From Harmothoe impar (taxonomy: Eukaryota > Annelida > Polychaeta > Phyllodocida > Polynoidae), in contig OX381710.1 of assembly GCA_947462335.1 (NCBI GenBank), positions 34,781,204-34,845,203 on the forward strand: 64,000 nucleotides of DNA, in the 5' to 3' direction. Below the pieces are notes generated by a model. It was not told where the DNA came from, searched no databases, and was given only the letters and a program-made list of their open reading frames with translations. A program made the translations under genes and the position numbers. Every line of letters starts with the position of its first letter. The stretch's first letter is position 1. This document shows, in pieces, positions 12,369-23,635 of this stretch.

Positions 12369-12520
12369 AATCTGTCAGCATGGAAGAACAAAATGCGGAA
12401 GAAGTCATCAACGGCATATGTCCATGCCATCGAAGCGGACGAGGTTTCGAAAGAAAAGGAAGCAGAACAACAAAATGTTTCTCGACGCAACAAAACATTC
12501 AAGGAAATGATGGCAGAAAA
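12369..12520 (+). CDS. LMO7: LMO7-like exon: basic helical segment
   Basis: The acceptor is CTATTACAG| and the donor is GCAGAAAA|GTAAGT; the exon enters in phase 0 and leaves in phase 2. It encodes NLSAWKNKMRKKSSTAYVHA followed by an acidic/basic helix ending FKEMMAEK. The L-x-x-W-K-x-x-x-R-K-K-S pattern followed by SRRKS at the start of the next exon resembles the conserved segment between CH and PDZ in the LMO7/LIMCH1 family (inference from memory of the family, not an alignment). The phase fits the 6965 exon upstream and the 13430 exon downstream exactly. A longer reading of the same bases in another frame (12308-12574) is a shadow. Confidence 0.8.
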
Positions 12521-12571
12521 GTAAGTATCCTCACCAGTTTAGCCATGCAAGATATATGTCTGCTCAGCCGT

Positions 12572-13045
12572 TAAGCCTTTAATGAGCCCGTAGTGCTTCT
12601 AGGTGTTATGCCGTTTGTCGTCATTCATGCTTAATTGGCCATGAATACTCACTTGGGTGCTGTTTCTCCTCATGATGCAGACACAATAGAAAAATGATAC
12701 TCAAAAATCGTTTCTTGTACCACAAATGATACTTATACATACAAATGTGGACCTCCGCATTTGAATGTGGACGTCCACATGATAGGTAATTTGACGAACA
12801 GAAACATGTTTGCATCAATATGTATCATGGGGGCCCTTTTTTATGTATCATGTGAAGAAACAGCACCCAGGGCTACATTCATGCATGCATCATTCCGACC
12901 CTTCGGGAGAGTATCAACCCCATAAGGGCTAGAATGCGTGATGCTTGAATGCAACAATGGCCTGTTATTCACCAGGGCTGCAGTCATGCATCCTCATGAC
13001 GATAAAGGGCATAATGGCAAAACGTACTTTGCGGTCCTTAACGCG
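12572..13045. repeat. TTAAGG/GCAT element, copy 5, interrupted
   Basis: It starts aagcctttaatgagcccgta and ends gtactttgcggtccttaacg. The left part, with tcgtcattcatgc, is separated from the continuing ggctacattcatgcatgc by the 214-bp insertion at 12655-12868. A second inner inverted block follows at 12930-13000. Confidence 0.55.
12655..12868. repeat. Inverted-repeat element nested in copy 5
   Basis: Left end GGGTGCTGTTTCTCC and right end GAAGAAACAGCACCC are near-perfect inverted copies. ATGATGCA / TGTATCATG sits just inside, and a central tggacctccgcatttgaatg / tggacgtccacat block is also repeated. I could not identify a clear target duplication. Confidence 0.6.
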
Positions 13046-13429
13046 TACCATAGCAGGTATACATGTACATCATGCATGTGGTACATGTACTCAAGGAAAT
13101 GGAGCATGTGGGAGTTGGTATAAAGATATGTTAACGAACGAGTCTAGGTCATTACAAAAACACAGCGACATATAGAGCAATACTACTGAACACAAATTCA
13201 GATATTACACCTTCATCGTTAACATTATCTATCCGAGTGACCACAGAATCCAGTTGAATGTACCTGTACATGGATATGTACTGGGCATTTCCTTTAGAGA
13301 TCGACCGACAACCCACCTCGAAACCTCCATACGCATAAGAAAATATAGAATGTCTTCACACAAAAATCTTTAAAAATGGCCTTCAAATACTTCAGCATAG
13401 TAACTCTGTCCTTGTCATTTTGTGCTTAG

Positions 13430-14609
13430 GTCCCGTCGGAAAAGCAGCAGCTTCAACATCTACCCGTACGGGGAGGACGAGGACGGGGGTCAGGAGCCAG
13501 CCGTCAAGGCGGAACCTGTCAAGGCAGCCAGACCCGTGTCTACCGCCTCGGATCAGGACGTCGACGAGTTCGGATTCATCCGTGCCAAAAGGCAGGAAGC
13601 CACTAAGGAAGACAAGCTCAGTAAGTTACGGGGCACTTCTAACCAGGACACTAAACCCAAACAGGACGACAAATTCAGTAAGTGGAAAACACTAGAGAAA
13701 GAGCAGCAACAAAAACAAGAACAACCGCTACAAAACTCTAAAAGCGACGGTAGCAGATTACGTAAGTGGCAATCTCAGGACAGTAAATCGTTTGATAAGA
13801 GTGACAAGTTCTCGCATTGGCAGAACCAAGAGAGTAAATCCTTTGACAATAATAACAAGTTAGACGGTAAAAAAGTGTCCAAATGGAAGTCTCAGGAGTC
13901 TGTGACGTCTGAGTCTGGGGAGGACCGGTTCAGTAAATGGAGACAGATGGAGAAGGTGGGTGAGGCCGACTTCAAACGGGAGTCTAGCCCTGCCTTCAAG
14001 ACGGAGATCCCCAAAGAGGACCGCTTTAGTCGCTGGCGTCAAGCGGAAGTGGAGGAAGTCTTCAAACCGGAAGTAGTTAGTAATACCCGTGCAGCACCGC
14101 GGCAGGAAGTCAAGGAGGAGATAGCTTCATGGGCTCGGTCCCCAGAACCTGAGCGGAAAACGTATGGCTCTAAACTAAACCATGACGACAAGCACGATGA
14201 TACCACAGACTTTAACAGGAGCAGTAATAGTGTCCGAAAGCCGTGGTCTCCACCTGCCGAACCCGATCGATTACAACCGAGCAGGAGCGAGCAGATGAAT
14301 CACTCCCGGAAGGAGAACTCGTGGTCTGCTCACGACACCAGGGAGAGCAACAACGTGTCTACGCGCGCAGAGCCAGAGCCCGCGGCGGAAGTGGATACGG
14401 CAGCGCCCTCTTCCCGCCGCTGGGAGCAGCGGGCCGCAGAGCGCGCCGCCAAGAGGCGCCAGGGCACTGTAGAGCAGCCTGCATCCAGTTTCCATGACAA
14501 CAACAATTCACACACAAATGAAGTGACGTCAGAAAGGAGCAGCTCGCCGCATTATGAGCAGGTCAACAAGTCTGAGGTGCCGCGGGTGAGGCAAGACGAT
14601 AACAAAGGG
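13430..14609 (+). CDS. LMO7: LMO7-like exon: F-S-K-W repeat array and charged linker
   Basis: The acceptor is TGCTTAG| and the donor is AAAGGG|GTGAGT; entry is phase 2 and exit phase 0. The exon adds about 393 codons. It starts SRRKSSSFNIYPYGEDEDG, which joins the basic segment of the previous exon. Residues ~60-240 of the exon hold seven or eight degenerate repeats of the type D-[KR]-[FL]-S-[KRH]-[WL]-[KRQ]-x-x-[ED]: EDKLSKLRG, DKFSKWKTLEKE, SRLRKWQSQD, DKFSHWQNQE, KKVSKWKSQE, DRFSKWRQMEK, DRFSRWRQAE and a looser IASWARSPE. The remainder is polar and Arg/Glu/Ser-rich with SSRRWEQRAAERAAKRR near the end. Two internal CAGTAAGT strings sit inside the repeats and could act as cryptic donors. The region is probably disordered. 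Confidence 0.85.
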
Positions 14610-17529
14610 GTGAGTAACTTATTCAGAAAAACTGTGAAATGATTCTTAATACAGTCAATATTAGTGCGCAGAACACTCATGTCATTCTGTATCATGTTCA
14701 CTTAGAATCCTTGTAAATCCATTACTCCAGGAGTTCATGCCGTATTATGATATGTGCAAACCATTCAACCAATCAATGCCACTGTCTGTGGGTCAGTCGA
14801 CTGAGATAGCACGGCTATAGTGTATACACTCTTCAGCCACAAAGCCGCATCCAAAATGCACACCCTCTTTTATCCAGTATAAAGAAACTCTGCTGGAGAG
14901 TTCTGTCTTTTGACGCGCTCCCTATGAACATGTTCGGGGCGGGGTGTAGTGCTGAGCATCATGGCGGAGATCAAAGGACTCCTTCATTAATTATGCTCAG
15001 ATGAAGCTTGTAACCGTAATTAATTATAAATGATTAACTATCCCACCCTCCCTTACCTGTTGCCACGCCCCAAATCTTGGGGTTCTCTGGGCCCCTTACT
15101 GGAGGAGTTCTAGACGCTTCTTACACGTGAAGACTTGCACACGTACTGTCACACTCCAGTTGCAGGTGGGTGATTTCTTTAGTGGTCTGGTAATGATATA
15201 TGGCACAAAGTATACTCTTGTAGTATGTTATAGGCTTACTTTGTATGTCAATGTATTTAGCTGTAGACGATGTGTGCTCCATGTTATGAGGTGAGAGTAC
15301 AGGTGGACCACAGTGGGAGGCCGAGGGCTGTAGGTACCTGTGGTTTTTGGTTTACCTGTTTCAGCAGCCTGAGGCTTACCTGGCAGAATTTCACCTTTAA
15401 GGTATGGCAAGGCCAATTGCCTTCCCATTGGAAAGTCAGACCCATCCTATTAGAATAGTCAGAGTCACACTTGCCATAAGCTATGTACCTGGACATTTTA
15501 GTGGCACACATTCCCAGTAGCCCTACCCCATACCCTTCCAGTACTTTATATGGTGACTGGCTATGTTTGAACTCTCCGGCCTATCTATGCACCTGCCTCT
15601 CCTAAAGACATAATACATAACACAGTTGATCCTGCACTACCCCCTGTAGCAGTGTCTGATAGGCTGAATATAGGTATCATCGCAAGCGAGATGCAGTTTC
15701 TAACAGTGGTGTATGCCTTTCATACTCAATCTACACAGTCAAGGCCTGTTTGGACGACTGGTTTTCTAAAAATGATCGCTTCGTTAAACTGTTGCCCCTG
15801 GCCATACTTATTGAATTCCTTAGAGGTGTGGAAATCTAAGCCCTTTTGTGTAGCCTGACTACCAATTTATATGCTGACTGAGCACCGAGGTAGGCCACGT
15901 TATTGGAGGCTCACATTCCATTACACCAAGTGGTCACGCTATAGGACTAAGCCAAATACTGTAATATAGAAGACTGTTAGCAGAATATAGCTCCATATTA
16001 TTATAAGGACACTTCACATATAGTATAAAGGATGTACATTTATATTTGCAACAGCCTTGTTTGATTACAGCTCCTGTCGTCACAATGGCAGGGGTTGGTA
16101 TAGAGCTTTTAATAATTAGCTTGTCCTGCATTTAGGCAACTCTTAACTCAACACAAGTACCGAGAAAGCAGATAATATTTGTCATTCCCTTTTCTGCAAT
16201 ACCGGTCAGTCAGTGGCGTATGAAAAGGAGGAGGGTCAGGGCAGGGTGACAAACCCCCCACCCCTTTTCTTTTCAAAAATCCTAGAACAAGATAAAGGTC
16301 AAATCCCACAACGCGAAACATGGGCCAGAAAGTGTTGATTATTGACATAATACCAAGGGGCAACTGTTGCCAATATTGTAAATCGCAACACTTGTCCCCC
16401 GATTTTAGGGCTCTCCAAATCCCACTGTACCCGATTTGGACAGGGAGAGTGTTGTGATTTGGGCCATGTCGGACATGGTGTAGGGTTTAAAATCACAACA
16501 GAAGGGACTTTGAAATTCAAATATTAAGGAATGTTGATGCAATTACATTAGCTGCAACTATATTCACCATTATATGCATAGCCAAACACTATAAATCACA
16601 GAGCAAATCCCCTGTATATATGGAGCATGTGGGATTTGGGTAATGATTAATCAGTGACACAACCATTGCGATATAGCAAGAAACCTTGACATATTCCATT
16701 AAGCAACATTCTCGAGGCCTTCTGGGGGAAAATATCTAACTGTTGATCCTTGGGATTTCCCAAATCACAAGACAGAGGCAACACTTTCTGCCAATTTAGG
16801 CCTGTCTTAGCCAATATAGTGCCCAAAATCGGCAATAAGACCAATTCACAACATTTTCTGACCCTCTTTCGCGTTGTGGGATTTGACCTTAACCTCGTCT
16901 CTCCCATATTAGACCCACATGATAAATGAACGGCGAGGAAATCATGTATATCAGTATGCATTAACGTGCATATAGATGATTAAGTTAAAGATGGTCAGGG
17001 AGGGCCCCCTTTGGACCTCCGATAAAGATGTGCTATCTACCCCCATGTCAATGTTTGCAATGTTATCATATACAGTGAAATTAAGCTTTTGATTTTAGAC
17101 AAATTATTGAATATAGGACACGAAGGTGCTGTGAACAACTTGCATATTTCTCTATCGTGATCAGGCCGAGGTCATAAGGGCCAACATGGGATTAACATTG
17201 GGTTTTGTTTTCACAATGGATCAACAATCAATCTTAACCTTTTAACCCTGGGCACCTCCTAATTTGGCTCCTAAATAGCACCATAATCACAGTTTCTCCC
17301 ATTTGGAATCTCTAAATAGGAGCCCAGTTCGGTTAATTCTTGTTTTACCTCAGCATTGCCGGGGTATTCTACACTGTTGATAGTTCTTATGAGATTGTCC
17401 ATTTGCTCTTACTTCACCAAGTCATTGTCAAAAGGCTGCCTTGGGCTATGAAACCCTGTTTTGGTATGTCTTTATGACTTTAATGTTCTTGAGCGGGAAC
17501 TTTCCCTGAATCATTTGCCAGCTCCTTTA

Positions 17530-17748
17530 ACTCTTTAAGGACCGCATAAATCCTCAAGGCTTAATATATAAGCCATGTTTATTTGGCATATTACGAAACC
17601 AACGCAGCGCTGGTGAGTAACTCATCGCCGCTGCATTGGTGCTTCACGCCAACCCTTTGGGAGTTTATGATTGGCATGATGCATTCATGCATCATAACGG
17701 CATATGACAACGTGCACTAAAGCACAATGCTGTCCTTAAAGGGTTATT
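17530..17748. repeat. TTAAGG/GCAT element, copy 6
   Basis: One of the cleanest copies. It opens CTCTTTAAGGACCGCATAA and closes AATGCTGTCCTTAAAGGGTT, with gcattcatgcatcat inside. Confidence 0.7.
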
Positions 17749-18195
17749 AACTCCCCACTCCATGTAGCTGCATGTGGCCTCCCAGCAGCTGTTGGTGCTG
17801 GCTTGGTGCCAACCCCCACAGACTGTTATCAAATAGAGACCAGCATTGTGGCCGTCTACATGGCTGTGTAATTACACACACCCTGGAGGAGCAGGCTCGG
17901 GGCTCCAGGCCGCCACATGCATCCACAGGATGGCATGCTGCTGTATAAAGTGCTGAGTCTGTCCCACCTAAAGCACTGTGATCTGATCTATAGGTGAATG
18001 GTGCATATGACTGTTTCTTCAGGATGGGAATGTTAATGATAAATGCTTATAATAGTGCATGACCAAGGAGCTGATGTTCAATGATCTTGCCATACAATAT
18101 TAACTCATTATTGTCTAAACGGTGTATCCTCTTCTTGGCTCTTACGTTTGTTTAGTTTAAGATGTGTTGGCAGCTTGACAGGTGAAAAGCAATAA

Positions 18196-18620
18196 TAGGC
18201 CTGTGTCCACTAGCATATATGAGGCCGTTTGTCGTCCGTTAAAACGTGAATTTGAATACAAATACGAAATATATGTTTTGTGTCCCTGTGGACACAGCTG
18301 GACGACAAAATTCTCAAATACAAAAGTGGGAGAGCAATATGCAGGGGTCAAAAAGGACGTCAAAAGTGGGCATTTGAATATCTAACATGTTTGATTTTTA
18401 GTGCAGAAATTGGAATATATGCTCTTTATTCTATTGTAAAACCTTGTCCATGTTTTCCCTGGGCAGTCTGGGCAGCAATTTATAACGCCTAGTGGACACA
18501 GCATACCTGCAGTTAAAATAGAATATATCTACAAAATATATTCCCAGATATGTACATATTTCTGGACGTCAAAACGACCATATATTCCACTTTCTTTGTC
18601 GTATAGTGGACACAGGCCTA
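18196..18620. repeat. GGCCTGTGTCCACTA element, copy 1
   Basis: TAGGCCTGTGTCCACTAGCA at the left is mirrored by TAGTGGACACAGGCCTA at the right. The interior also has GTGGACACAG and a CTAGTGGACACAG near the middle. It is non-coding, although fragments are open. If the outer TA is the target site, the element would fit a Tc1/mariner-type MITE. Confidence 0.7.
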
Positions 18621-18692
18621 ATAAGGGTATCTTTTGAAAGCCCATAGCTAATCTCTCTCGTACCAAGAACATATCAGTTGGGTGTATCTTAT

Positions 18693-19118
18693 TAGGCCTG
18701 TGTCCACTAGCATATATCAGGCCGTTTGTCGTCATACAAAACTTGAATTTGAATACAAATATGAAATATATGTTTTGTCTCCTTGTGGACACAGTTGGAC
18801 GATAAAATTCTCAAATACAAAAGTGGAATAGCAATTTGGGGGTGCCACAAGTGGACGACAAAAGTGAGAATTTAGAAATCTAACATGTTTGATTTTTAGT
18901 GCAGAAATTGGGCAATGTGCTCTTTATTCTATTATAATAACTTGTCCATGTTTACCCTGGGCAGTCTGGGCAGCAATGTATAATGCCTAGTGGACACAGT
19001 ATACCTGTAGTTAAAGCAGAATATATCTACAAAATGTATGCCCAGATATGTACATATTGCTGGACGTCAAAACGGCTATATATTCCACTTTCCTTGTCGT
19101 ATAGTGGACACAGGCCTA
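18693..19118. repeat. GGCCTGTGTCCACTA element, copy 2
   Basis: Same orientation, nearly the same length and clearly homologous along its length to copy 1, 72 bp downstream of it. It has the same TAGGCCTGTGTCCACTA / TAGTGGACACAGGCCTA ends. Small substitutions and indels separate the copies. Confidence 0.7.
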
Positions 19119-20055
19119 TTGGTGTAGTACATGTATATACGATTCGTGATTTATAACCTTGCATATGCCAAAAGGACTCCACTAGCTCCATGTATAACAC
19201 TGTATATGGGAAGAAACAATATGCTGAGATATTAAACCGGAGGTGCAGCATTTAGAGTCTAGATGCTGGCGTAAACCATAGTTAACCCTGTTTATGCCTA
19301 TTGTATAGTACTAAGGAACCTATGTTGGGATATAGAGATGGCACTATATGATATTATGGACATATCTTAATTGTGTGACTGACCAGGGGGCAGTATGTGT
19401 GATTAATGTATCGACCAGTGCCTCTTTGAAGTTGACCATTTAGCCATCGACTGCAGTGCTGGATGTGGCACTGGATGTTGATTTGAACCATAGCCTAATA
19501 GATGCCTAAATATCCCTATACTATTGATAATATTTTAGATGGGCATTACACAAAGTGGTATCAAACGTTCGTATAATATACCCATGATGCTAACACCTCA
19601 AATTCATTATCATATATTTAATACTAGAGGAAAGATCCGCATCTCCCATCGGGCCTTGATCATACAGTTAGCCACGAGATACCCCATGAGTTAGCTAAGT
19701 TATTGCTGAAAGTCATATTGTATAGGGCAATATCGCCAACACATACATTCTAATGTTGACAAAGCCTTCCCAGTGCACCAATACCATATTTGCTAATAGT
19801 AATAACTCATCGATCTGGACCTCCCTGGTGAATCGACCTCTAAGAGCTAGAAGTTGACCCAGGTACAGAAGAAGTGCATTGCCCAGGTGTTTGCCATATA
19901 CCTTAGTTGAGGTCCTAAATTGGTGTGTCCCTTACAAATACCATATGTAAATGATATTCAGGCAGTCATATCCGCCCCAGGCTATTATCGATATAATACT
20001 ATGGCGGCCAGTTCCTATATTGAATATGTCTTCAACTGGGAGCAATGCATATACG

Positions 20056-20090
20056 TCTTTGTGTGTGTGTGTGGGGGGGGGGGGGGGGGG
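20056..20090. repeat. (GT)n(G)n simple repeat
   Basis: A short gt run passes directly into an uninterrupted run of about 19 G. It opens spurious proline- and glycine-rich frames. Confidence 0.9.
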
Positions 20091-20394
20091 GCTGGGGCAG
20101 TGCATACTGATTGTATCAATAGAAATGAACCTTGATTCCATGAAGTCTAGATGTAATACTGCAGCACCTTAATTTGAATATCTACAGAAAAAACACAAAC
20201 GACCTCAAATATTTGAAATGCAGTATATATGCTATGTATCTACAATTGATCTCTTGTCAAGCAAGTATCCCTTATATTCCCCGATAATATAGCAGTTAAT
20301 TCTATTCGATATTAGTATGTATACATTATCAAATGTCCAATTTCTGCAAATGCATCTCTTCAATAAAACAGCAATGTTTTCTTGCTTTACACAG

Positions 20395-20515
20395 ACATAT
20401 GTTGAAAAGTCTGTCAGGATTAACGCTAGACCCGAACGTTCCAACGGATTTGGATTTACGATAAAGGGTGGAAAAGAGGACGGTTCGGCCATCACTGTAG
20501 AAAAGGTGTCTATTG
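20395..20515 (+). CDS. LMO7: LMO7-like exon: PDZ domain, first half
   Basis: The acceptor is TTTACACAG| and the donor is TATTG|GTAAGT; entry is phase 0 and exit phase 1. The 40 residues begin TYVEKSVRINARPERSNGFG and continue FTIKGGKEDGSAITVEKVSI. The GFGF turn is the carboxylate-binding x-phi-G-phi loop of a PDZ domain, followed by strand betaB (TIKGG) and betaC (AITVEKV). A PDZ domain between CH and LIM is the hallmark that separates LMO7 from LIMCH1. PDZ domains usually bind C-terminal peptides of membrane or junctional partners. Reading on past the donor gives the 141-codon open frame ending at 20742, which is intron. Confidence 0.9.
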
Positions 20516-21225
20516 GTAAGTCAACTTTACACTTCTATATTACAACTGTCTCTCCCATGAACCTCTTTGGTATATGGAAAATCCCCTACACCTATACAGG
20601 CTTCAGCAGCTGTTGTCAGTTTAACCTGTGCAGAATAACAGTCATATGGGAGCCATCATTTCTTTCACCCCTATTACGGCTTGGAATTGCTTTGGTAGAT
20701 CACTTACTCAAGTGGGGTGCCTGGACTATTATCCATTTATAAACCACTAGGAAGGTCATACTTTCACATATGTCTTTAACGAGAGGGACTAGTTTTTTTT
20801 ATACGGCAAGGTTCATCTTAGCCTTTAATATCAACACTGTCACCCCAGCTGTGGTGTATACATGTATAGGTGGCTATCCATTCACCATGTAGAAAGTTAT
20901 AGGTTATGATAACGTGCCGTTATACTATAGCATGCCACATCATCGTTAGAGATATTCAATTTAGTAATAGTCCCCATGATCATACCGCATGTCAGCCAAC
21001 CCTTTGTGAAGCATGTATTTTAGACCCCTTCAGAGAGTAATAACCATAATAGCGTACAGTATACAACATATAGGTTTACATATTTTCCATGTATATGCTC
21101 TACGTACTAACATACCTTGTGGACCAGGAAAAGAGGGCTGCCACCTCCTCTTGAACTGACCACCACACCAGTAGTGCCCCCTGCATGTCGCCTCTTGAAC
21201 TAACCATTTGTCACGCCCTCTGTAG
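20516..21225. other. Intron within the PDZ domain
   Basis: About 0.7 kb of AT-rich sequence with no repeat I can define. The acceptor is CCCTCTGTAG at 21216-21225. Confidence 0.7.
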
Positions 21226-21387
21226 GGAGTCCCGCCGACGTGTGCGAACTTCTCGCAGGTGACGAGATCGTTTCGATCAATGGCGTCGAGGCGAGCCGCC
21301 ATTACAAGGAGTCAGTGATGCACGTGATTGAGCAGGCAGTGCAGTCAGGCCAATTGGACCTGCGTATCAGGCGTTATCTATCCACAG
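21226..21387 (+). CDS. LMO7: LMO7-like exon: PDZ domain, second half
   Basis: Entry and exit are both phase 1; donor TCCACAG|GTCGGT. It completes the PDZ domain. GSPADVCELLAGDEIVSING is the conserved betaD / G-D-x-[IV]-x-x-[IV]-N-G motif. VEASRHYKESVMHVIEQAVQ is helix alphaB, where H in the first turn (RHYKE) suggests class I (S/T-x-phi) specificity. LDLRIRRYLST is the last strand. Together with the 20395 exon the domain is about 90 residues, the normal PDZ length, with no missing element. Confidence 0.9.
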
Positions 21388-22635
21388 GTCGGTTTTAATA
21401 GCCCAACAATACCGCATCAGGCTTTACTATTGCTTCTCAATCTGGACTTTTCAATATTGATTAAGTGAAATATGATTTTTTTTTCATATCAGAAAACTGA
21501 CTTTGAGAAACATGTTATTAGCTCTTCTAATGATTATATGTCTTTCTGAATATATTTGGTCCCGTTTGGTTTGATATAAACCCATTACTTGAAATGTTGG
21601 AAACAATACCAAAGCACGATTCATTCCATGCCCATTTTAAGTTATGATGATGCCCGGGGTGATGATGAAACACATCTGATTTTAAAGTTAGGATTGATCC
21701 ATTGACTTAACAAGGGATGGAATATCAAAACAAATATGATAGCAGAGCTGGGAACTCCTGTATGCTCTAAATATCTGAACTTGTTAAATGCTTTTTATTC
21801 AGCATACAGGAAAAGCACAGCATATATTGCTATGTGTAAAGCTCAAAAAGCTAGAGGTATTTATCAGTCACATAAGATTTACAGCTTCTCATAATATTAT
21901 GGTAAAGTCAAAAAGGTTAAGAAATAAAATTACCCACGCTATATATTAAATTGGTAAGATGCGTCTCCTTCGACTTATGCTTTGGGTTCATAAGCGCATA
22001 TGGTGCTGAAACGTGCTGCTCCTCCTTTTTACATGCGAGTATATTATGTTAAAAGTGTTTTCCCAGATAATCCTTATTGACCGAATTTCCTATGGAAGCA
22101 TGCTCGTGTTGAAATCGTTGATGAATTTCTCTTTGTGAGATAGATGTAAATAATATATTGTGTAAACAATATGTGTAGACTATACAGTTGAACTCCCCAA
22201 GTGGGCACAGAAATCAGTCTAACGTTCAACCAATGCAAGTTGCATCCGGTTGATGAGCGTTGACGACCAAGTCGCCAAAATTGAATCAATATTGAACTGG
22301 TTCCTGTAGCCACTGTATGGGTTAGGCCCTGCATGCATAAATAGCAATGTTATGAATTTCGTTACAACTAAGTACAATGTAATAACATAGCAGTATGTGA
22401 TATGTTCCAATTTAACTTATCATCCTATACCCAAATATTCCTTCCGTTCCACATTTTCCATTCCATGCATTTTGCTTCCCTTTGTGTTATTGAATAAGAC
22501 CTATAGTGACAGGTTAAGTCTGCGTCCCTGAGTGCTTCAACGGGTGGAGTTTATCTGCCACTTACTGGGGTTAGATATAGATTATATTTATTTTAACTAT
22601 GGTGGATAATGTATATTATACCTGTCCCTTAACAG
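21388..22635. other. Intron after the PDZ domain
   Basis: 1.25 kb, AT-rich. A degenerate CCCAGTGGGCAC-type element lies at 22198-22332 (caagtgggcacagaaat ... attgaactggttcc ... gccactgtatgggttagg). No exon seen. Confidence 0.6.
22198..22332. repeat. Degenerate CCCAGTGGGCAC-type element
   Basis: Retains the AAGTGGGCACA left end, inner attgaatcaatattgaactgg and a right end followed by GGGTTAGG, as in the clean copy at 2270-2367. It is clearly older. Confidence 0.45.
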
Positions 22636-22727
22636 GTGGTGAAGATGAATTCTTAGATGAAGACGAAAGCTTTGACAGCTCACGTGAACAAATGATGTCA
22701 AATAAGGCCCAGCCCTCACATCTACAG
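22636..22727 (+). CDS. LMO7: LMO7-like exon: acidic segment after PDZ
   Basis: Entry phase 1, exit phase 0, acceptor CTTAACAG|, donor CTACAG|GTAAGC. The 31 codons read GGEDEFLDEDESFDSSREQM and continue MSNKAQPSHLQ. It is a short acidic linker with no domain. Confidence 0.8.
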
Positions 22728-23473
22728 GTAAGCAGAGTCCGTACCTGCTCGTTTAACCCTCTATGTCAACCTACTATGTCACTATCGTTTACACTATAAT
22801 ATATGCAAATTCAATGTATTGTCCAATAACCCAAGTGCTCTGCTCCATGTTATGTACAATAATTCGCTAATTAACACTTTAACAGCAGTTGCAATGTTGA
22901 TATACCCCTGTGAAATATTTTGGGGGTAAAAATCGAAAAGCTTTTATATATAATTTTGGCGAATTGAATATTTTAAGACGAGATTTTAAATTTGGATTGG
23001 ATTTTCTCTCTGTGCCTCTGTTGGTCGCTGCTAACGCTGTCCACTGCTATCTAACAAAGTCCATGCTTGCTTCCCTCCAACTTCAAAGAGAAACATGTCT
23101 TTCCTGTTTACCACAATTATTGTTACCAGTTATCTTACGAATCATTATATTTGTGTTCATCATCATGAACACAAATATCCTTCCTTATAAGACAAAATAA
23201 GTTATATGGTTAATTTACAAAAGAGGCATGTTTCCCTTGGTCATATTTACAACCCCCTCTCCCAGTAAACAAGAAACCGTTATATACCATTATATAATCT
23301 TACCCAGGGTCTTTCTCAATGACCCCTTGGTGTGGCAAAGCGTTATATGATGCATAACGTTAAAAACGTTATTTTGACGTAAAATAACGTATTTTTGTTA
23401 ACTGGGCTCCCTCCCCTCTGGCATGGCTTCCTGTACTAAAGTCCCTTCTCGTTGTGGTGTCTGCGTCTGGCAG
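22728..23473. other. Intron with a 14-bp perfect hairpin
   Basis: Contains a perfect stem at 23147-23178 (ATATTTGTGTTCAT, CATC loop, inverted copy). No other structure is evident. Confidence 0.6.
23147..23178. repeat. Perfect 14-bp hairpin
   Basis: ATATTTGTGTTCAT is followed by CATC and its exact reverse complement ATGAACACAAATAT. It is intronic and no function can be assigned. Confidence 0.8.
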
Positions 23474-23635
23474 CAGGAGGCGCCTCCGTCGGAGGAGAGC
23501 GATGAGTCGTTTAACTCGGACGACGAGGCCATGGAGGAGCAGATCATGGAGCAGCTGCAGAGGGAGGCTGAGGCCGAGGCAGAAGCCGACAGGCTGCACG
23601 AGCTTACCATCAATGAAGAGGACCTGGCCCGCCAG
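23474..23635 (+). CDS. LMO7: LMO7-like exon: acidic coiled-coil segment
   Basis: It has 54 codons, phase 0 at both ends and donor GCCAG|GTCAGC. Sequence QEAPPSEESDESFNSDDEAM leads into a strongly alpha-helical Glu/Gln/Ala-rich segment (EEQIMEQLQREAEAEAEADR) and LHELTINEEDLARQ. The acceptor is a tandem NAGNAG (CAGCAG at 23471-23476), so the first Gln may be present or absent. Confidence 0.85.

Larger units (their letters stand above)
12521..13429. other. Intron with a nested repeat pair
   Basis: Contains a TTAAGG/GCAT copy (about 12572-13045) interrupted by a second element at 12655-12868. Acceptor TTTTGTGCTTAG closes the intron at 13429. Confidence 0.65.
14610..20394. other. 5.8-kb intron with several repeats
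   Basis: No exon recognised. It holds a TTAAGG/GCAT copy (17530-17748), two tandem copies of a GGCCTGTGTCCACTA element (18196-18620, 18693-19118) and a (GT)n(G)n tract at 20056-20090. The acceptor is TTTACACAG at 20386-20394. Confidence 0.6.

Noticed and set aside
20317..20742. 141-codon frame as a stand-alone gene
   Set aside because: Only its central 40 codons are PDZ coding. The rest is intron read through a good acceptor and donor.
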